Shown here: positions 1 to 9,463 of the stretch, piece by piece | Numbering within the stretch: the stretch's first letter is position 1 | How the letters are laid out: each line of letters starts with the position of its first letter | Assembly (NCBI GenBank): GCA_964035575.1 | Contig: OZ037835.1 | Span: forward strand, 1,178,001 to 1,242,000 | Direction of reading: 5' to 3' | Length of the DNA: 64,000 bases | Source: Rhynchopus sp. YZ270_cl-10 | Lineage: Eukaryota; Euglenozoa; Diplonemea; Diplonemida; Diplonemidae | Position numbers and translations under genes: made by a program | Notes under the pieces: model-generated | What the model saw: the letters and a program-made list of their open reading frames with translations, nothing else | The model's database searches: none | Told to the model about the DNA's origin: nothing

Positions 1-289
1 TTCCGTTCGGTGCGTTCCGTTCGTTGCGTTCAGATCGCAACGTACAGATCGGTTCCGTTCCGTTCGTTCCGTTCGGTGCGTTCCGTTCGGTGCGTTCAGA
101 TCGTTGCGTTCCGTTCGGTGCGTTCCGTTCGGTGCGTTCAGATCGCAACGTACAGATCGGTTCCGTTCCGTTCGTTCCGTTCGGTTCGTTCCGTTCGTTG
201 CGTTCCGTTCGTTGCGTTCAGATCGCAACGTACAGATCGGTTCCGTTCGGTGCGTTCCGTTCGTTGCGTTCAGATCGCAACGTACAGAT
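1..289. repeat. Short-period satellite (satellite A)
   Basis: Irregular tandem array built from roughly 10-bp words such as GTTCCGTTCG, grouped into units ending in CGCAACGTACAGATCGG. That landmark recurs at about 37, 145, 225 and 277, so unit length varies (108, 80, 52 bp). It is open in several frames only because it lacks stop codons and is not coding. The same repeat resumes at 9464-9544, directly after the poly(A) tail of LINE-A, so the LINE was inserted into this satellite. It is related to the 57-bp satellite further right through the shared CGTACAGATCG and GCGTTCGTTGC words. Confidence 0.9.
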
Positions 290-1105
290 TGGTCCTGAGT
301 ATGACCTTAAACTGCTAAGTCGTGAGCGAATGTATCCTAGTAGGTATGGGGAAAGGGGAAGGAGTTCTTTGACCGCCCGAAGGCTTTGGCTGGGAAGGTA
401 TGGGGGGACTTCAGAACCTTTCTTGACCGCCCGTGGATGCATTCTCAAGGATTGGACATGGACACCCCTCCGTAGCGCAACGTCCCGCTGACTTAGGGTG
501 AGGCAATGTATTGTGGCCCCAAAGTCAGTGCAAAAAGACCCTAGGCTCACCTTTGGAAACTGCATGTGTCTACCTGGTGCATGTGGACAAACTTCTGGAG
601 ACGGGCAGGTTGACGGCGACTACTACGGTAGATCTTTCCAGAAACCGTTGATGCGGCCACCCGGACATGATGACACACAACACACGTTTACTTTCTCTTT
701 GGGTCATAAGGTACGCCCTTCTCTGACCACGACATGAAACACAAAGCCAAAACAATTGATCACCGGAAAGGGGTTTATACACATTACACAACACCACGTG
801 CCACCCTGTTTTTACTTATTTACTTTTTACCACCTCACCCCTTTTATACCTACCGCAGTCGCCTCCCCGTGGCAACCCTGGACGGTCAAGAAGAGTGACC
901 GACTAAGAACTGCGATCAGGAGAAACAGGGTCTTCTAACATTACTTTATTTTTATTTTTATTTTTATTTTTATTTTAAGTGTAATACCTATTATACTTTT
1001 GCCTGCTATTCGCTTTTGACCTGGTAAGTCTGCTTTTGTTTCCTTTCCCCCCTTCAACAACCTCCGCACGCCCACCTACCCTTTGCTAATCCCACCCCCC
1101 ACAAC
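290..1105 (+). promoter_or_regulatory. LINE-A 5' UTR
   Basis: An 816-bp leader without a convincing ORF. It contains a (TTTTA)n run at about 941-977, followed by a pyrimidine-rich stretch just before the ORF1 AUG (about 1040-1075). LINE 5' UTRs usually hold an internal promoter, but no specific element is recognisable. Between the two copies the only length difference seen here is one A in a homopolymer near 766. Confidence 0.55.
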
Positions 1106-2635
1106 ATGACCTCACCGGATCACGCCATGGACGTAGATGCAGAGACGCAGCCGGCACCCTCCCTCACGCTCCGGAACCCGGCGGCAACGCCAGCAGCCGC
1201 GGCACGGCTAGCGGAAGCAGAAGGCTTCCTGCTGGAAGTGTCGCGGTCGGCGCATGACGCGCACGAGTGGGAGAAGAACGCAGACGAGAAGGCGAGGCAA
1301 GTCCTCTCGCAACACCGTATGTCAGTCTCCCCCCTCACCCTCAAAAGAAGAGAACCCTCCTCTCAACATATTTTTAAATTTTATTTTGAGGGAATCCCAT
1401 CCCCCGAAGCCCCCATACTATCTTTCTCCGGTGTGAACGGGGTGTTCATACGCCCCGCCCGCACCAACTCAAATGACGGACTTACGTCGGTCATTTGGCC
1501 AGAAGCGTCCTACGACGAAACGCTGGAGCACTCGGAAAGAGTACAGGGGAGGGTGGTAATGGGTAGATTAGGGGATTTCGGGATCGTTGTCCCAAAAAAG
1601 GACGAAGTGAAGGCATGGGAAACAGTGGGAAAGGCGGAAAGGGCAGGGGAGGCAAGCTACAGGCTCACCGGCTTACCCACCACGTGCACACCCGAGGACC
1701 TAGTGTCGGCAATTTCCCAAACGGGACGCCACATCAGAGGGAGAAGCACTCGCAGGGAAACAGCACCCGGGGGCACACACACACACACACTCCTGGTCGC
1801 AATGCATGCACAACCACCACCCCCACCCTCCTTCACATTTGGGGAGCATGTGATCGTCTGCACACCAGCGATCCATGCAAAATTCCCCCCACACAAAAAA
1901 AACACGACCTCACAGACACAAAAAGGAGGAAAGGGGAGGGGGAGAGGAAAGGGCTACCAAAGCCCAGGAGCAAAGGGTCAGGGCGGGGGCAGGGGAGGAG
2001 CAAAGAGCGGGGAAGGGGGGAAGCAGGCACACAGTGCATCCCTCCCAATGGGAGTAGGGCTCGGCCAGAATGCAACGTCCCCCAAAACGGTGGGAGGCGA
2101 TGGGAACGAGAACATGGGTGGAAAGGGAAGCGGGAAGGGGAACAAGGGAGGCAAGGGAAAGGGGAGCGTACCAGCGACCGGACCCTCAGTTTGGGACGCG
2201 AGGTTTTCCGATTTGGAAAAGAGAGTGGAAGCTCTCTCTACAAATCAGGAAAACCTCGCGTCACAATTGAGGGTGGGCTTAGCCGAAGGCTTCGAACAAA
2301 TCAGCCAAGGGTTATCGCTAAGCCTAGAAAAGCTCCTCCCCAAGAGCACAAGACCCGGAAAGAAAGGCGGTGCAAAACTAAGTGTCGACACCAACATCGG
2401 CACAGAAGACGACGAAGAAATGACAGAAGGCAAAACGCCTTCGTCAAAGACACCGCTACCGTCTGGATCCCCCAGGAAAACGCCCAAAGGGAAAAGGGCG
2501 AGGGTGGGAGAGGAGCACGCGCGGAACACGTCCGCCAAGACTGGGGACAGCTCCCCCACAGCCCGGACGATACCGGGGGGGATAACGGTGCGGTCGCCGC
2601 GGTCCAGCAACAAGGGGATCAAACTCGTCGTGTAG
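1106..2635 (+). CDS. LINE-A ORF1 protein (predicted RNA-binding)
   Basis: A 509-aa protein starting at the first AUG after the 5' UTR. Residues 1-100 are acidic/alanine-rich and then mixed. About residues 270-360 form a Gly/Lys/Arg-rich basic block likely to bind nucleic acid. About 365-410 (FSDLEKRVEALSTNQENL and following) is heptad-rich and probably a short coiled coil. The C-terminus is Ser/Pro/Lys-rich. There is no CCHC knuckle. LINE ORF1 proteins coat element RNA and multimerise; that role is inferred from position and composition. Its second two-thirds overlaps an open -1 frame that leads into ORF2. The stop is UAG at 2633-2635. The translation of the inverted second copy appears identical. 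Confidence 0.85.
   Translation: MTSPDHAMDVDAETQPAPSLTLRNPAATPAAAARLAEAEGFLLEVSRSAHDAHEWEKNADEKARQVLSQHRMSVSPLTLKRREPSSQHIFKFYFEGIPSPEAPILSFSGVNGVFIRPARTNSNDGLTSVIWPEASYDETLEHSERVQGRVVMGRLGDFGIVVPKKDEVKAWETVGKAERAGEASYRLTGLPTTCTPEDLVSAISQTGRHIRGRSTRRETAPGGTHTHTLLVAMHAQPPPPPSFTFGEHVIVCTPAIHAKFPPHKKNTTSQTQKGGKGRGRGKGYQSPGAKGQGGGRGGAKSGEGGKQAHSASLPMGVGLGQNATSPKTVGGDGNENMGGKGSGKGNKGGKGKGSVPATGPSVWDARFSDLEKRVEALSTNQENLASQLRVGLAEGFEQISQGLSLSLEKLLPKSTRPGKKGGAKLSVDTNIGTEDDEEMTEGKTPSSKTPLPSGSPRKTPKGKRARVGEEHARNTSAKTGDSSPTARTIPGGITVRSPRSSNKGIKLVV
1594..1600 (+). promoter_or_regulatory. Candidate -1 slippery heptamer A AAA AAG
   Basis: The heptamer lies in phase with ORF1 (codons AAA 1595-1597 and AAG 1598-1600). 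The -1 frame has its last stop at 1564-1566, only 28 nt upstream, and is then open into ORF2 and through the 2A-endonuclease-RT region. A AAA AAG is a known, weaker -1 slip site. No downstream RNA structure was established. Confidence 0.35.
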
Positions 2636-5600
2636 ACCATACCACCACCCCCCTCCCTATCTCTCCAACCCCACCCTCCCTAATCCAACCTCCTCCAACT
2701 ACACACAAACTCATCCCCCTTACACCCCACAAAACAAAACATGTACCGGTACAGCAGCACCAACAACAACAACATCAGCAGCAACAACAGCAGAGGCACC
2801 TAATACGACAGCAACAACAACAACATCACCAGCAGCAACAACAGCAGCATCAACAGCAGTGGCCGCTTACACGACAACAACAACAGCAACATCACCAGCA
2901 GCATCAACAGCAGCAACGACAGCTACAACAACAACGGCAACAGCAACAACAACAACGACAACATCACCAGCAGCAGCAACAGCAACAGCACCAACAACTG
3001 CACCAACAGCTGCAACCATCTGAGGGACGACGCCACCTCCTACACCTGAGACGTCTACTTCTCCTGAGGTGCGGCGACGTAGAGCAGAACCCCGGACCAG
3101 AGGAAGCCCTGAAGCTGATCAGCTTCAACTGCAACGGGCTGACCGAGCAACGGGAAGAGGAGCTGCAGGAGTTACTGAACTCGGAGCACTTCGATGTGGT
3201 GGCTCTGCAGGAGCTGAAGGAGGCGCAGACAGCACTGCCCGCGTTCCCGGGCTACACCCCCTTCCTCCGGAAGCGCACGCAACGCCGCACCCCCAATGGC
3301 AGCCTGTACTCCGGAGGCGGCATAGCCACGCTGGTGCACACAAGCCACCAAGCCTCCCTCACCTGGGCCAGCGGGGAGCCAAGTGTGACGGAGCGTCTTG
3401 ACGTGAGGGTGACGACGGAGCATCGGGAGTACACGGTGACGAACCTGTACCGACCTGGAGGTGTAGGCAGCAGCGCTGATGACCTGCGTGTGGACGACTT
3501 CTCTGCAGATGACCTCCCCTCCGACGAAGACTCCATCATCCTCGGTGACTTCAACGTCCACCACCCTGCGTGGGACCTCCAAGCGAAGCCAGATGCCAAA
3601 GGGTCACAGCTACACCAGTGGTCGCTGCGCAACGCCATGCAGGTGCTCAACTGCCCCAACACAGTCACGCGCTTCTCCGGAACAGTCTTCTCCTCACCGG
3701 ACATCACCTTGGTACACAGGAACGTAGAAGCCACATGGACCACACTTTGCGCACGAGGCTCCGACCACCTCCCCATCCTAGTCACAGTGCAACCTCCGAC
3801 GGAAGGGGAGGAAGTGAACGGAGGCGACGAAGACGCGACAGTGCCCGAACACCTGCTGAGATGGTGCTGGTCACGTGCGGATTGGGAGGCGTACACGGCA
3901 GAGCTGGAGCGTTACGCCCCCAAGGCCCACAACTGGGGTGGTGTAGATGCGGTGAACAGGTTCACGGGATTGTGCAAAAACATCGCAGAAAAACACATCC
4001 CACTCTCCCACCACACCTCCACACCAAGGGTCAGGAAGTCGTGGTTCACTCCTCAGGTCCATGAATTGCTGCAAGAACGCAACGCAGTGACGGAACTACT
4101 TCTCTCCGCGGACGAGACGGAACGCGACGTCCAAGCCGAAAAGCTGAAAGAGCTGAAGGTCGCCACCTCCTGTGCCATCATGGATGCGAAGCAGCAGGCA
4201 TGGGTGCGTAGCTGCAACGCCGCCACACCACCACCTCTCAGCAGCACTTTCCGGAGGTTGAAGGAGCTCAGTGGTGACCGGGTGAAACCCATCACCAAAG
4301 CAGTCGCTACCCCGGAGGGCCCTCTGACGAACACACCGCAGGAAAAAGCGAACACCCTGGCCCGCTACTTCGCCGCAGTGAGTGGAGACGGCACGCCCCC
4401 TTCTCTCGCCAACCCGCAGCGTACTGCTAGGCGCAACAACACACAGAGCGCGGGCTACACCGGAGCGGCAAGCGAAGCTCCCTTCACCTTGCCGGAGCTC
4501 GATTACGCGATGAGCTCGCTGAAGCTGGGCAAAGCACCTGGGCTGGACGAGATGCACAACGAGCTCTTGCTGCATCTTGGGCCCAAAGGACGAGACGCCT
4601 TACTCCACGTCCTCAACTTATCCTGGTGCAAAGGTGAACTCCCTACATCGTGGCTGCAGAGCAACATCGTGCCCATCGCTAAGAACGGGAAGGACGCCAG
4701 CATCCCCGCGTCGTACCGCCCCATCTCTCTTACGAGCAACGTCTGCAAACTCTTGGAGAAGATGGTCAAGTGCCGCATCACCCAGATGCAAGACAGTCCG
4801 GACCTGCCGCAGTACAGGGGCCCACACCGCACACAAGCAGGTTTCCGCCGTCGTCTCTCCACGATAGACCAGCTCGCGGCGCTCATGCAGCGGGTGAATG
4901 CGGGGAAGAACCGCCCCACCATCGCACTCTTCTTCGACGTAGAAAAGGCGTTCGACACTGTGTCTCGCAAGCGCATACTCCAGGCGCTGAAGCACAAGCA
5001 GCACCTGCCACCACGCTACCTCAACTGGATTGAAGCCTTCACCAGTGACCGCTCCGCCTGTGTTTCAGTGGATGGAGCAAAGAGTGCGCAGTACGTGATG
5101 AGAGCTGGAGTACCGCAGGGTACAGTACTGTCACCCCTCCTTTTCCTCGCTGCTATGGACGAAGTTGCGGAAGCGCTCGACGACCTCAGTGCAACATATC
5201 CCACATTCTTCGCCGACGACATGGCAGTCACCGTGCAAGGGGAAACATTAGGGGAAGTGCAAGAATTGGCGCAAGCGGTCATCAACCGTGTCACAGCGGC
5301 GATGGAGCCACTCGGAATGCGCCTCTCCAGCACAAAGACCGTCTTCACCTTCTTCGGCACAAGAAACGTCCTCAACAAGTACCCGTTAGCGGCCGACACA
5401 GAACTTTGGCTGAGGAACGGTATTCGGGTGCCCTACTCCGCCACACCCAAATACCTGGGATTGACGCTGGATCCGTCCTTGACGATGGAGGCACACACCA
5501 CCGCAGTCATCACCAGGGTGCAAAAAAGGCTCGGTCTGATGAAGATGTTGTCTGGAACCACGTGGGGAGCTAACACACACACCCTCCGCACCACCTATCT

Positions 5601-6084
5601 CACATACGTACTTCCCCTGATCCGCTATGCTCTTGGCATATACGGTCCACAGCTGTCAACACACCTGATGGACAAGCTGGAGGCCGAACACAACGCCGCG
5701 GCGCGTATCATCACCGGATGTCCTTTGCCTACGTCTCGCGCCAAATTGCTGTGGGAGGCACGCCTGACCCCGATAGTGGACCTGATGCGATTGGACGCCG
5801 TAACTGCGTTCGAGTTGTTTCGGCGTCACACCGACACGCCAGGGAAAGCGGCCTGCGGCTACACCTCCGCCTCCCTCACGCTCAACAACTGGCTCTCCGC
5901 CGCCCAGCGACTCTCCTCCGAGCAGTGCTACCAACGCGACAAGTCGCGCGCGACTCGCGACAAACCACCCGCGACAGCGCGACAAAATGAGTTGTCGCAA
6001 AAATCGAAAATTTTTTTTTTCCATTTTGAGACACTTTTTTTTTTTTTTTTGTTAGGAAAAATCGCGTTTTTTCCGGGTACTTAG
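1615..6084 (+). CDS. LINE-A ORF2: linker, poly(Q), 2A, endonuclease, reverse transcriptase (interrupted before RNase H)
   Basis: The frame is open from 1567. The only AUG before the enzyme domains is at 1615, inside ORF1; otherwise entry would be by a -1 shift from ORF1. In order: a basic Arg/His-rich overlap region (1615-2632), a proline-rich linker, a Gln/His tract (2752-3015), a 2A peptide (3076-3099), then an APE-like endonuclease (LISFNCNGL; VALQELK with catalytic Glu; GDFNVHHPAWD; GSDHLPI) to about 3800, and RT (GKAPGLDEM; ASYRPISLTS; FFDVEKAFDTVS; GVPQGTVLSPLLF; catalytic FADD at 5209-5220). From 5923 the frame enters MITE-1 and stops at 6084. MITE plus target duplication is 415 bp, so the RNase H part continues one frame over. 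The product would act in target-primed reverse transcription. Confidence 0.85.
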   Translation: MGNSGKGGKGRGGKLQAHRLTHHVHTRGPSVGNFPNGTPHQREKHSQGNSTRGHTHTHTPGRNACTTTTPTLLHIWGACDRLHTSDPCKIPPTQKKHDLTDTKRRKGEGERKGLPKPRSKGSGRGQGRSKERGRGEAGTQCIPPNGSRARPECNVPQNGGRRWEREHGWKGKREGEQGRQGKGERTSDRTLSLGREVFRFGKESGSSLYKSGKPRVTIEGGLSRRLRTNQPRVIAKPRKAPPQEHKTRKERRCKTKCRHQHRHRRRRRNDRRQNAFVKDTATVWIPQENAQREKGEGGRGARAEHVRQDWGQLPHSPDDTGGDNGAVAAVQQQGDQTRRVDHTTTPLPISPTPPSLIQPPPTTHKLIPLTPHKTKHVPVQQHQQQQHQQQQQQRHLIRQQQQQHHQQQQQQHQQQWPLTRQQQQQHHQQHQQQQRQLQQQRQQQQQQRQHHQQQQQQQHQQLHQQLQPSEGRRHLLHLRRLLLLRCGDVEQNPGPEEALKLISFNCNGLTEQREEELQELLNSEHFDVVALQELKEAQTALPAFPGYTPFLRKRTQRRTPNGSLYSGGGIATLVHTSHQASLTWASGEPSVTERLDVRVTTEHREYTVTNLYRPGGVGSSADDLRVDDFSADDLPSDEDSIILGDFNVHHPAWDLQAKPDAKGSQLHQWSLRNAMQVLNCPNTVTRFSGTVFSSPDITLVHRNVEATWTTLCARGSDHLPILVTVQPPTEGEEVNGGDEDATVPEHLLRWCWSRADWEAYTAELERYAPKAHNWGGVDAVNRFTGLCKNIAEKHIPLSHHTSTPRVRKSWFTPQVHELLQERNAVTELLLSADETERDVQAEKLKELKVATSCAIMDAKQQAWVRSCNAATPPPLSSTFRRLKELSGDRVKPITKAVATPEGPLTNTPQEKANTLARYFAAVSGDGTPPSLANPQRTARRNNTQSAGYTGAASEAPFTLPELDYAMSSLKLGKAPGLDEMHNELLLHLGPKGRDALLHVLNLSWCKGELPTSWLQSNIVPIAKNGKDASIPASYRPISLTSNVCKLLEKMVKCRITQMQDSPDLPQYRGPHRTQAGFRRRLSTIDQLAALMQRVNAGKNRPTIALFFDVEKAFDTVSRKRILQALKHKQHLPPRYLNWIEAFTSDRSACVSVDGAKSAQYVMRAGVPQGTVLSPLLFLAAMDEVAEALDDLSATYPTFFADDMAVTVQGETLGEVQELAQAVINRVTAAMEPLGMRLSSTKTVFTFFGTRNVLNKYPLAADTELWLRNGIRVPYSATPKYLGLTLDPSLTMEAHTTAVITRVQKRLGLMKMLSGTTWGANTHTLRTTYLTYVLPLIRYALGIYGPQLSTHLMDKLEAEHNAAARIITGCPLPTSRAKLLWEARLTPIVDLMRLDAVTAFELFRRHTDTPGKAACGYTSASLTLNNWLSAAQRLSSEQCYQRDKSRATRDKPPATARQNELSQKSKIFFFHFETLFFFFLLGKIAFFPGT
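1897..1903 (+). promoter_or_regulatory. Candidate -1 slippery heptamer A AAA AAC
   Basis: In phase with ORF1 (codons AAA 1898-1900, AAC 1901-1903, encoding Lys-Asn in HKKNTT). A AAA AAC is among the most efficient eukaryotic -1 frameshift heptamers, used for example by MMTV. After slippage the frame reads KKHDLTDTKRR and continues open into the 2A-endonuclease-RT. Whether a stimulatory pseudoknot follows cannot be judged by eye. Confidence 0.4.
2752..3015 (+). repeat. CAA/CAG/CAC repeat encoding a Gln/His-rich tract
   Basis: An 88-codon stretch almost wholly of CAG, CAA and CAC/CAT codons, interrupted by short RHLIRQ- and WPLTRQ-like islands. CAA and CAG are mixed irregularly, which argues against simple recent slippage. 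It links the basic region to the 2A peptide. The inverted copy carries the same tract at 14123-14386. Confidence 0.85.
3076..3099 (+). other. 2A ribosome-skipping peptide (DVEQNPGP)
   Basis: The codons spell LLLLRCGDVEQNPGP directly before the endonuclease begins (EEALKLISFNCNGL). The DxExNPGP signature and the leucine-rich lead-in match active 2A sequences; skipping would fall between Gly (3094-3096) and Pro (3097-3099). The effect would be to release the basic/poly(Q) upstream part from the EN-RT-RNase H polyprotein. 2A peptides are known at the N-terminus of trypanosome L1Tc/ingi ORFs. Confidence 0.85.
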
Positions 6085-6330
6085 CAAAATTTTGGTCAAA
6101 AAATGATGGCTTTTGCTTACGTCGCTACTGTACCGTCTGCGATGGTTTTTTCTGGATTTTTTTTTTTGGATTTTTTTTTCCAAAATCGCCCACACCCAAA
6201 AAAAAAAATTTTTTTTTTTTTTGGTGAAAATTTTTGTGATGTCGAAAAAAAAAATTTTTTTTGGGCGCGACAGCGCGACAAGTGGCACTTTGTCGCGCGA
6301 CTAGAATCTCTTGTCGCGTTGGTAGCACTG
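5923..6330 (+). mobile_element. MITE-1, copy a (408 bp, non-autonomous DNA transposon)
   Basis: Terminal inverted repeats beginning CAGTGCTACCAACGCGACAA and ending in its reverse complement, with GC-rich subterminal repeats of GTCGCG/TCGCGCGAC and an AT-rich core of A/T runs. It is flanked by a 7-bp duplication CTCCGAG (5916-5922 and 6331-6337). There is no coding capacity. It sits in LINE-A ORF2 between RT and RNase H. The same insertion is present in the inverted LINE copy (10808-11215). Confidence 0.92.
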
Positions 6331-7357
6331 CTCCGAGGCACACAAGGAGTTCCGCAGACCTGGGGTGCATATGGCAGATATGCAGCGTCACCTGCCTGTA
6401 GACCCGTGGTATTGGAGTGACGTACTGCCCCGCCTAAGTATCACCGCCACGATACCTGGGATACGCCGCTCCGACCCTGAGCCAGATGACGAAAAATTCC
6501 TGCTCCTCACAGAGGAGGCCCTCCAACGCCTTCCCCCCTGCGAATGGCACGCCTACACCGACGGCTCTGTCCAGGGCAAAAGCGGGGGTGCTGGGGTAGT
6601 GCTGTACAAGCTCCCCGAGATGCGAGAACCCAACTGCTCCTTCTCCTACGGGGCCGGCACCGGCGCAAGCAGCTTTCAAGCCGAAATGATCGCCATAGGC
6701 CACTCCATTGACCTTCTCTTTGACAAAGCAACCCCTGGGGCCACCTGCGCCATCCTCACAGACTCGCAATCGTCCCTGCGTGCGCTAGAGAGCGGTCCCA
6801 AGAAGGCCAGAGAGGACTTCGAACACAAACTCTGGAAAGGACTACACCGGCTTGCCGGCAACAACATAAACCTAATACTGCACTACGTCCCCTCGCATGT
6901 GCAGGTCCTGGGCAATGATGCTGCTGACGCTGCGGCCGCAGAAGGCACCAAGATGGTGCAGAGCCCTGGCCTGTCCTTCTCTGCCGCCAGATCATGTGCG
7001 AGACGTCACCTGGCGAACACCCCTTCCGTCGAGCAGCCCGGCACGAACACGGTGTACGCCAGGAAGGCCGGAGCGGACGTAGCGGTGCTGCAACCTCCCG
7101 TCCACTGCACGGACCTCACCCGCAGGGGGGAAACCACCATCCGCAGCCTCCGAGCTGGCAGCAACCAGCTAACGTTCGACTTCCGCACCTCGTCGAACAC
7201 TGCCACATGCCTGCGATGCGACAAGCCCTGCACCCTGAAGCACCTGTTCTTCTCCTGCCGACACCTAGTTATCCCCTTTTTTATGCCGCCACTCCCTACA
7301 CTCTCTGTACCACAGCACAATGTATTTACCGCTCTTTTGGAGGTCAACAGTCGTTAA
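6331..7357 (+). CDS. LINE-A ORF2 C-terminal part: RNase H and zinc knuckle
   Basis: Continuation of ORF2 in another frame after MITE-1. RNase H type I motifs are visible: YTDGS (first Asp), FQAEMIAI (Glu), LTDSQSSLRAL (Asp) and YVPSHVQVLGNDAADAAA (His and final Asp), so all four carboxylate positions appear kept. Near the C-terminus, CLRCDKPCTLKHLFFSCRH is a C-x2-C...H-x4-C knuckle, typical of I/ingi-type elements. The first AUG after the insertion is at 6371, but without the transposon this would simply be the C-terminal part of ORF2. The stop is at 7355-7357. Confidence 0.85.
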
Positions 7358-9463
7358 ACACAAGTAGATTAGGAGCATCTGACTGTACATTAATCAATTA
7401 AAGCAAACTATACATGTGCGGACGGAGGTGTACCACACATCTACCCTACGAATGCTCTTCCCGTGCCCCAATTCCCCCCTATTTAATACTGCCAACACAC
7501 CCTTCCCCCTTTACACAATACGCACGTGCCGGTGAAGCTGCTTAGGGGTCTACCCGGCCACCTTGCATTTTCCACCGATTACGCTGCCTGTCAAAACAAC
7601 AACACAATCTTGAGGGTCACCAGCGACTACCGCGCTGCAGTTACCCCATTGTTCCCCTTCAAAGGGTAGTGACCCACACTTTTACTTTAACTGCTCACAC
7701 CTTATCCTCTTTTGAAACTTTTAAAATGCAAAATGTAACCTTTTCTGTCGCAACCAAACACCTCGAGGGGAGGCGCCAGTGTCTACCGCGCTCTGGTAAC
7801 CTCCTCTTTTTCATTTATCATTTATTTTTCTTTTACGGCAGCAATTACTGTTAGGTGAAAGGGTGCGTAGCGACACCCCCGATGCGAGCTACCAACACAA
7901 CCATCAAAACCCCCCTTATGACTAAACATGCAAGCACATGCACACACAAACACTACATGTGCCCAAAGAGGCGTGCGGCGCGTCTTACCATACGGACGTT
8001 CTTCCCGCCCACCAAAATCCCAAATTCCCCAACTCCCCTAATTAATACCCCCACCTCACCCTTCCCCCTTTACACAATACACACGTGCCGGTGAAGCTGC
8101 GTAGGAGTCTACTAGGCCACCTTGCATGCTCCACCAGGTACGCTACTAGCGAAAACAACAGCACACTCTTATGGGACACTATGTCAACCGCAGTAGCCCC
8201 AAACTTCCCCCCCACGGGTAGTGACACACACTTCTACAATTTGTAACAAAACAAAACTTTAATAACTCAAATTTTAATTTTTAAAAAAAAAAATGTTTTA
8301 TTTTAAAATATTTTTTTTCGCAATTGCAAACTGAAACAACCTGTCGCTATCAACACCTTGCGGGGAGGCGCCAGTGGGTACCGCGCCCCTGTAACCTCCC
8401 ACCTTTTTATTTTCGGCAGCAGTCACTGTAAAGTAGACGGGTGCGTAGCGACACCCCCGATGCGAGCCACCTGTACTACCATTTAACCCCCCTTATCCCC
8501 ATATGCAAGTAAGATACGTTACGCAATGTGGGAACGTACTACTCGTGCCCTACTCACTAGTTTATTTTTCTGCCACGACAACCCCCAGACTCAGCCCCTG
8601 CCCGTGGCCCGATGTAGTACCCTAAGCACACCCGATTGCGGCACAGGCAAATGCGACGACAAGGGGAGGAGGGGTGGGGAGAGCGATGGGTACCTGAAGT
8701 GGAAGTTGCGCCTCTGCTGGGTGTCCGAGTCTCATAGGTAATAACACGAGCCACATGCCCCAAAAGTACGCCACCAACACCCCAACAAGGGCAAATCGTG
8801 TACGCCGCCACAACACAAACCTACCTAAGAGATCAGGGCTCCTGGTGGGGGTTTGCGACTGCCACAGATGCCTGCCTCTCACTCTGCCCGCCCCCTCGCC
8901 CCTAAAGACACACAAACACACCAGTCACTGCATTTTGTTGATGTTAAAATCGATTGCGCCCTGGGTGCTATCTTGGGATATGAAAGGGGGAAAGCGTGTG
9001 ATGGGGGCGAGCTGTGTGTACCCTATTTGCTGCCTTACGTTTCACTTTCCACACCGCCCCATATAAATACACACTAGTTATACTTACACAATGCATATTC
9101 CCTTTTATTTTATTTTTTTTTTTTTTTTTTTGAGTGACTTTTAAGCGTATACCTTTGGCTAAGCACGCCACGACACCGCTTACATTACTGCGCGCACCAC
9201 TCCATTTGTATTTTCCAGTTTTAGGGGAGGTATCCTCGCGTACGAGTTGTTTGACTCCAAAGTGATTCCCCGGCCTCTCAAGCAAGCAGGAGACCAACGT
9301 CAGGGGAGGTGTAATGAGATACCCTGGGCAGTGCCCACCTTTTGTGTTCTGTTCATTTTGGTTGAGTGGTGCGCCCACCTTGCTTTTTGTTCATTGTGTA
9401 CTAACCTATCGCAATAAAAAGACCACTAAAGGCCAAAGAGAAAAAAAAAAAAAAAAAAAAAAA
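7358..9463 (+). other. LINE-A 3' UTR with two diverged tandem units and poly(A) tail
   Basis: Non-coding. Two diverged direct repeats lie at about 7412-7895 and 7955-8475. Both contain ACACGTGCCGGTGAAGCTGC-like and GGTGCGTAGCGACACCCC blocks and a GGCGCCAGTG...TAACCTCC block. The final 0.9 kb (from about 8555) is found again as 5'-truncated copies at 17684-18581 and 18582-18956. An internal T-run lies at 9113-9131, AATAAA at 9413-9418 and the tail at 9441-9463. It shows that the element ends in a polyadenylated transcript. Confidence 0.8.

Larger units (their letters stand above)
290..9463 (+). mobile_element. LINE-A copy 1: full-length non-LTR retrotransposon, ingi/I-like, with nested MITE
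   Basis: A complete-looking LINE of 9.17 kb: 5' UTR (290-1105), ORF1 (1106-2635), an ORF2 frame with 2A peptide, apurinic-type endonuclease, reverse transcriptase, RNase H and zinc knuckle, a long 3' UTR, AATAAA at 9413 and a 23-nt poly(A) tail (9441-9463). It is flanked by a short target duplication, ACAGAT at 284-289 and (A)CAGAT at 9463-9468, within satellite A. The 5' end is supported by the inverted second copy, where homology stops at the matching base (16849). ORF2 is interrupted by a 408-bp DNA transposon. EN+RT+RNase H with a 2A sequence is the arrangement known from trypanosome ingi/L1Tc; the clade assignment is inference. Confidence 0.9.

Noticed and set aside
10-565. Open frames through satellite A giving Arg/Ser/Val-repeat proteins
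   Set aside because: They arise because the repeat words lack stop codons; several frames are open at once and boundaries follow the satellite, not any start or stop signal.
6100-6420. Phe/Lys-rich ORFs over the MITE-1 core
   Set aside because: Encoded by A and T runs of a non-coding transposon; present on both strands.
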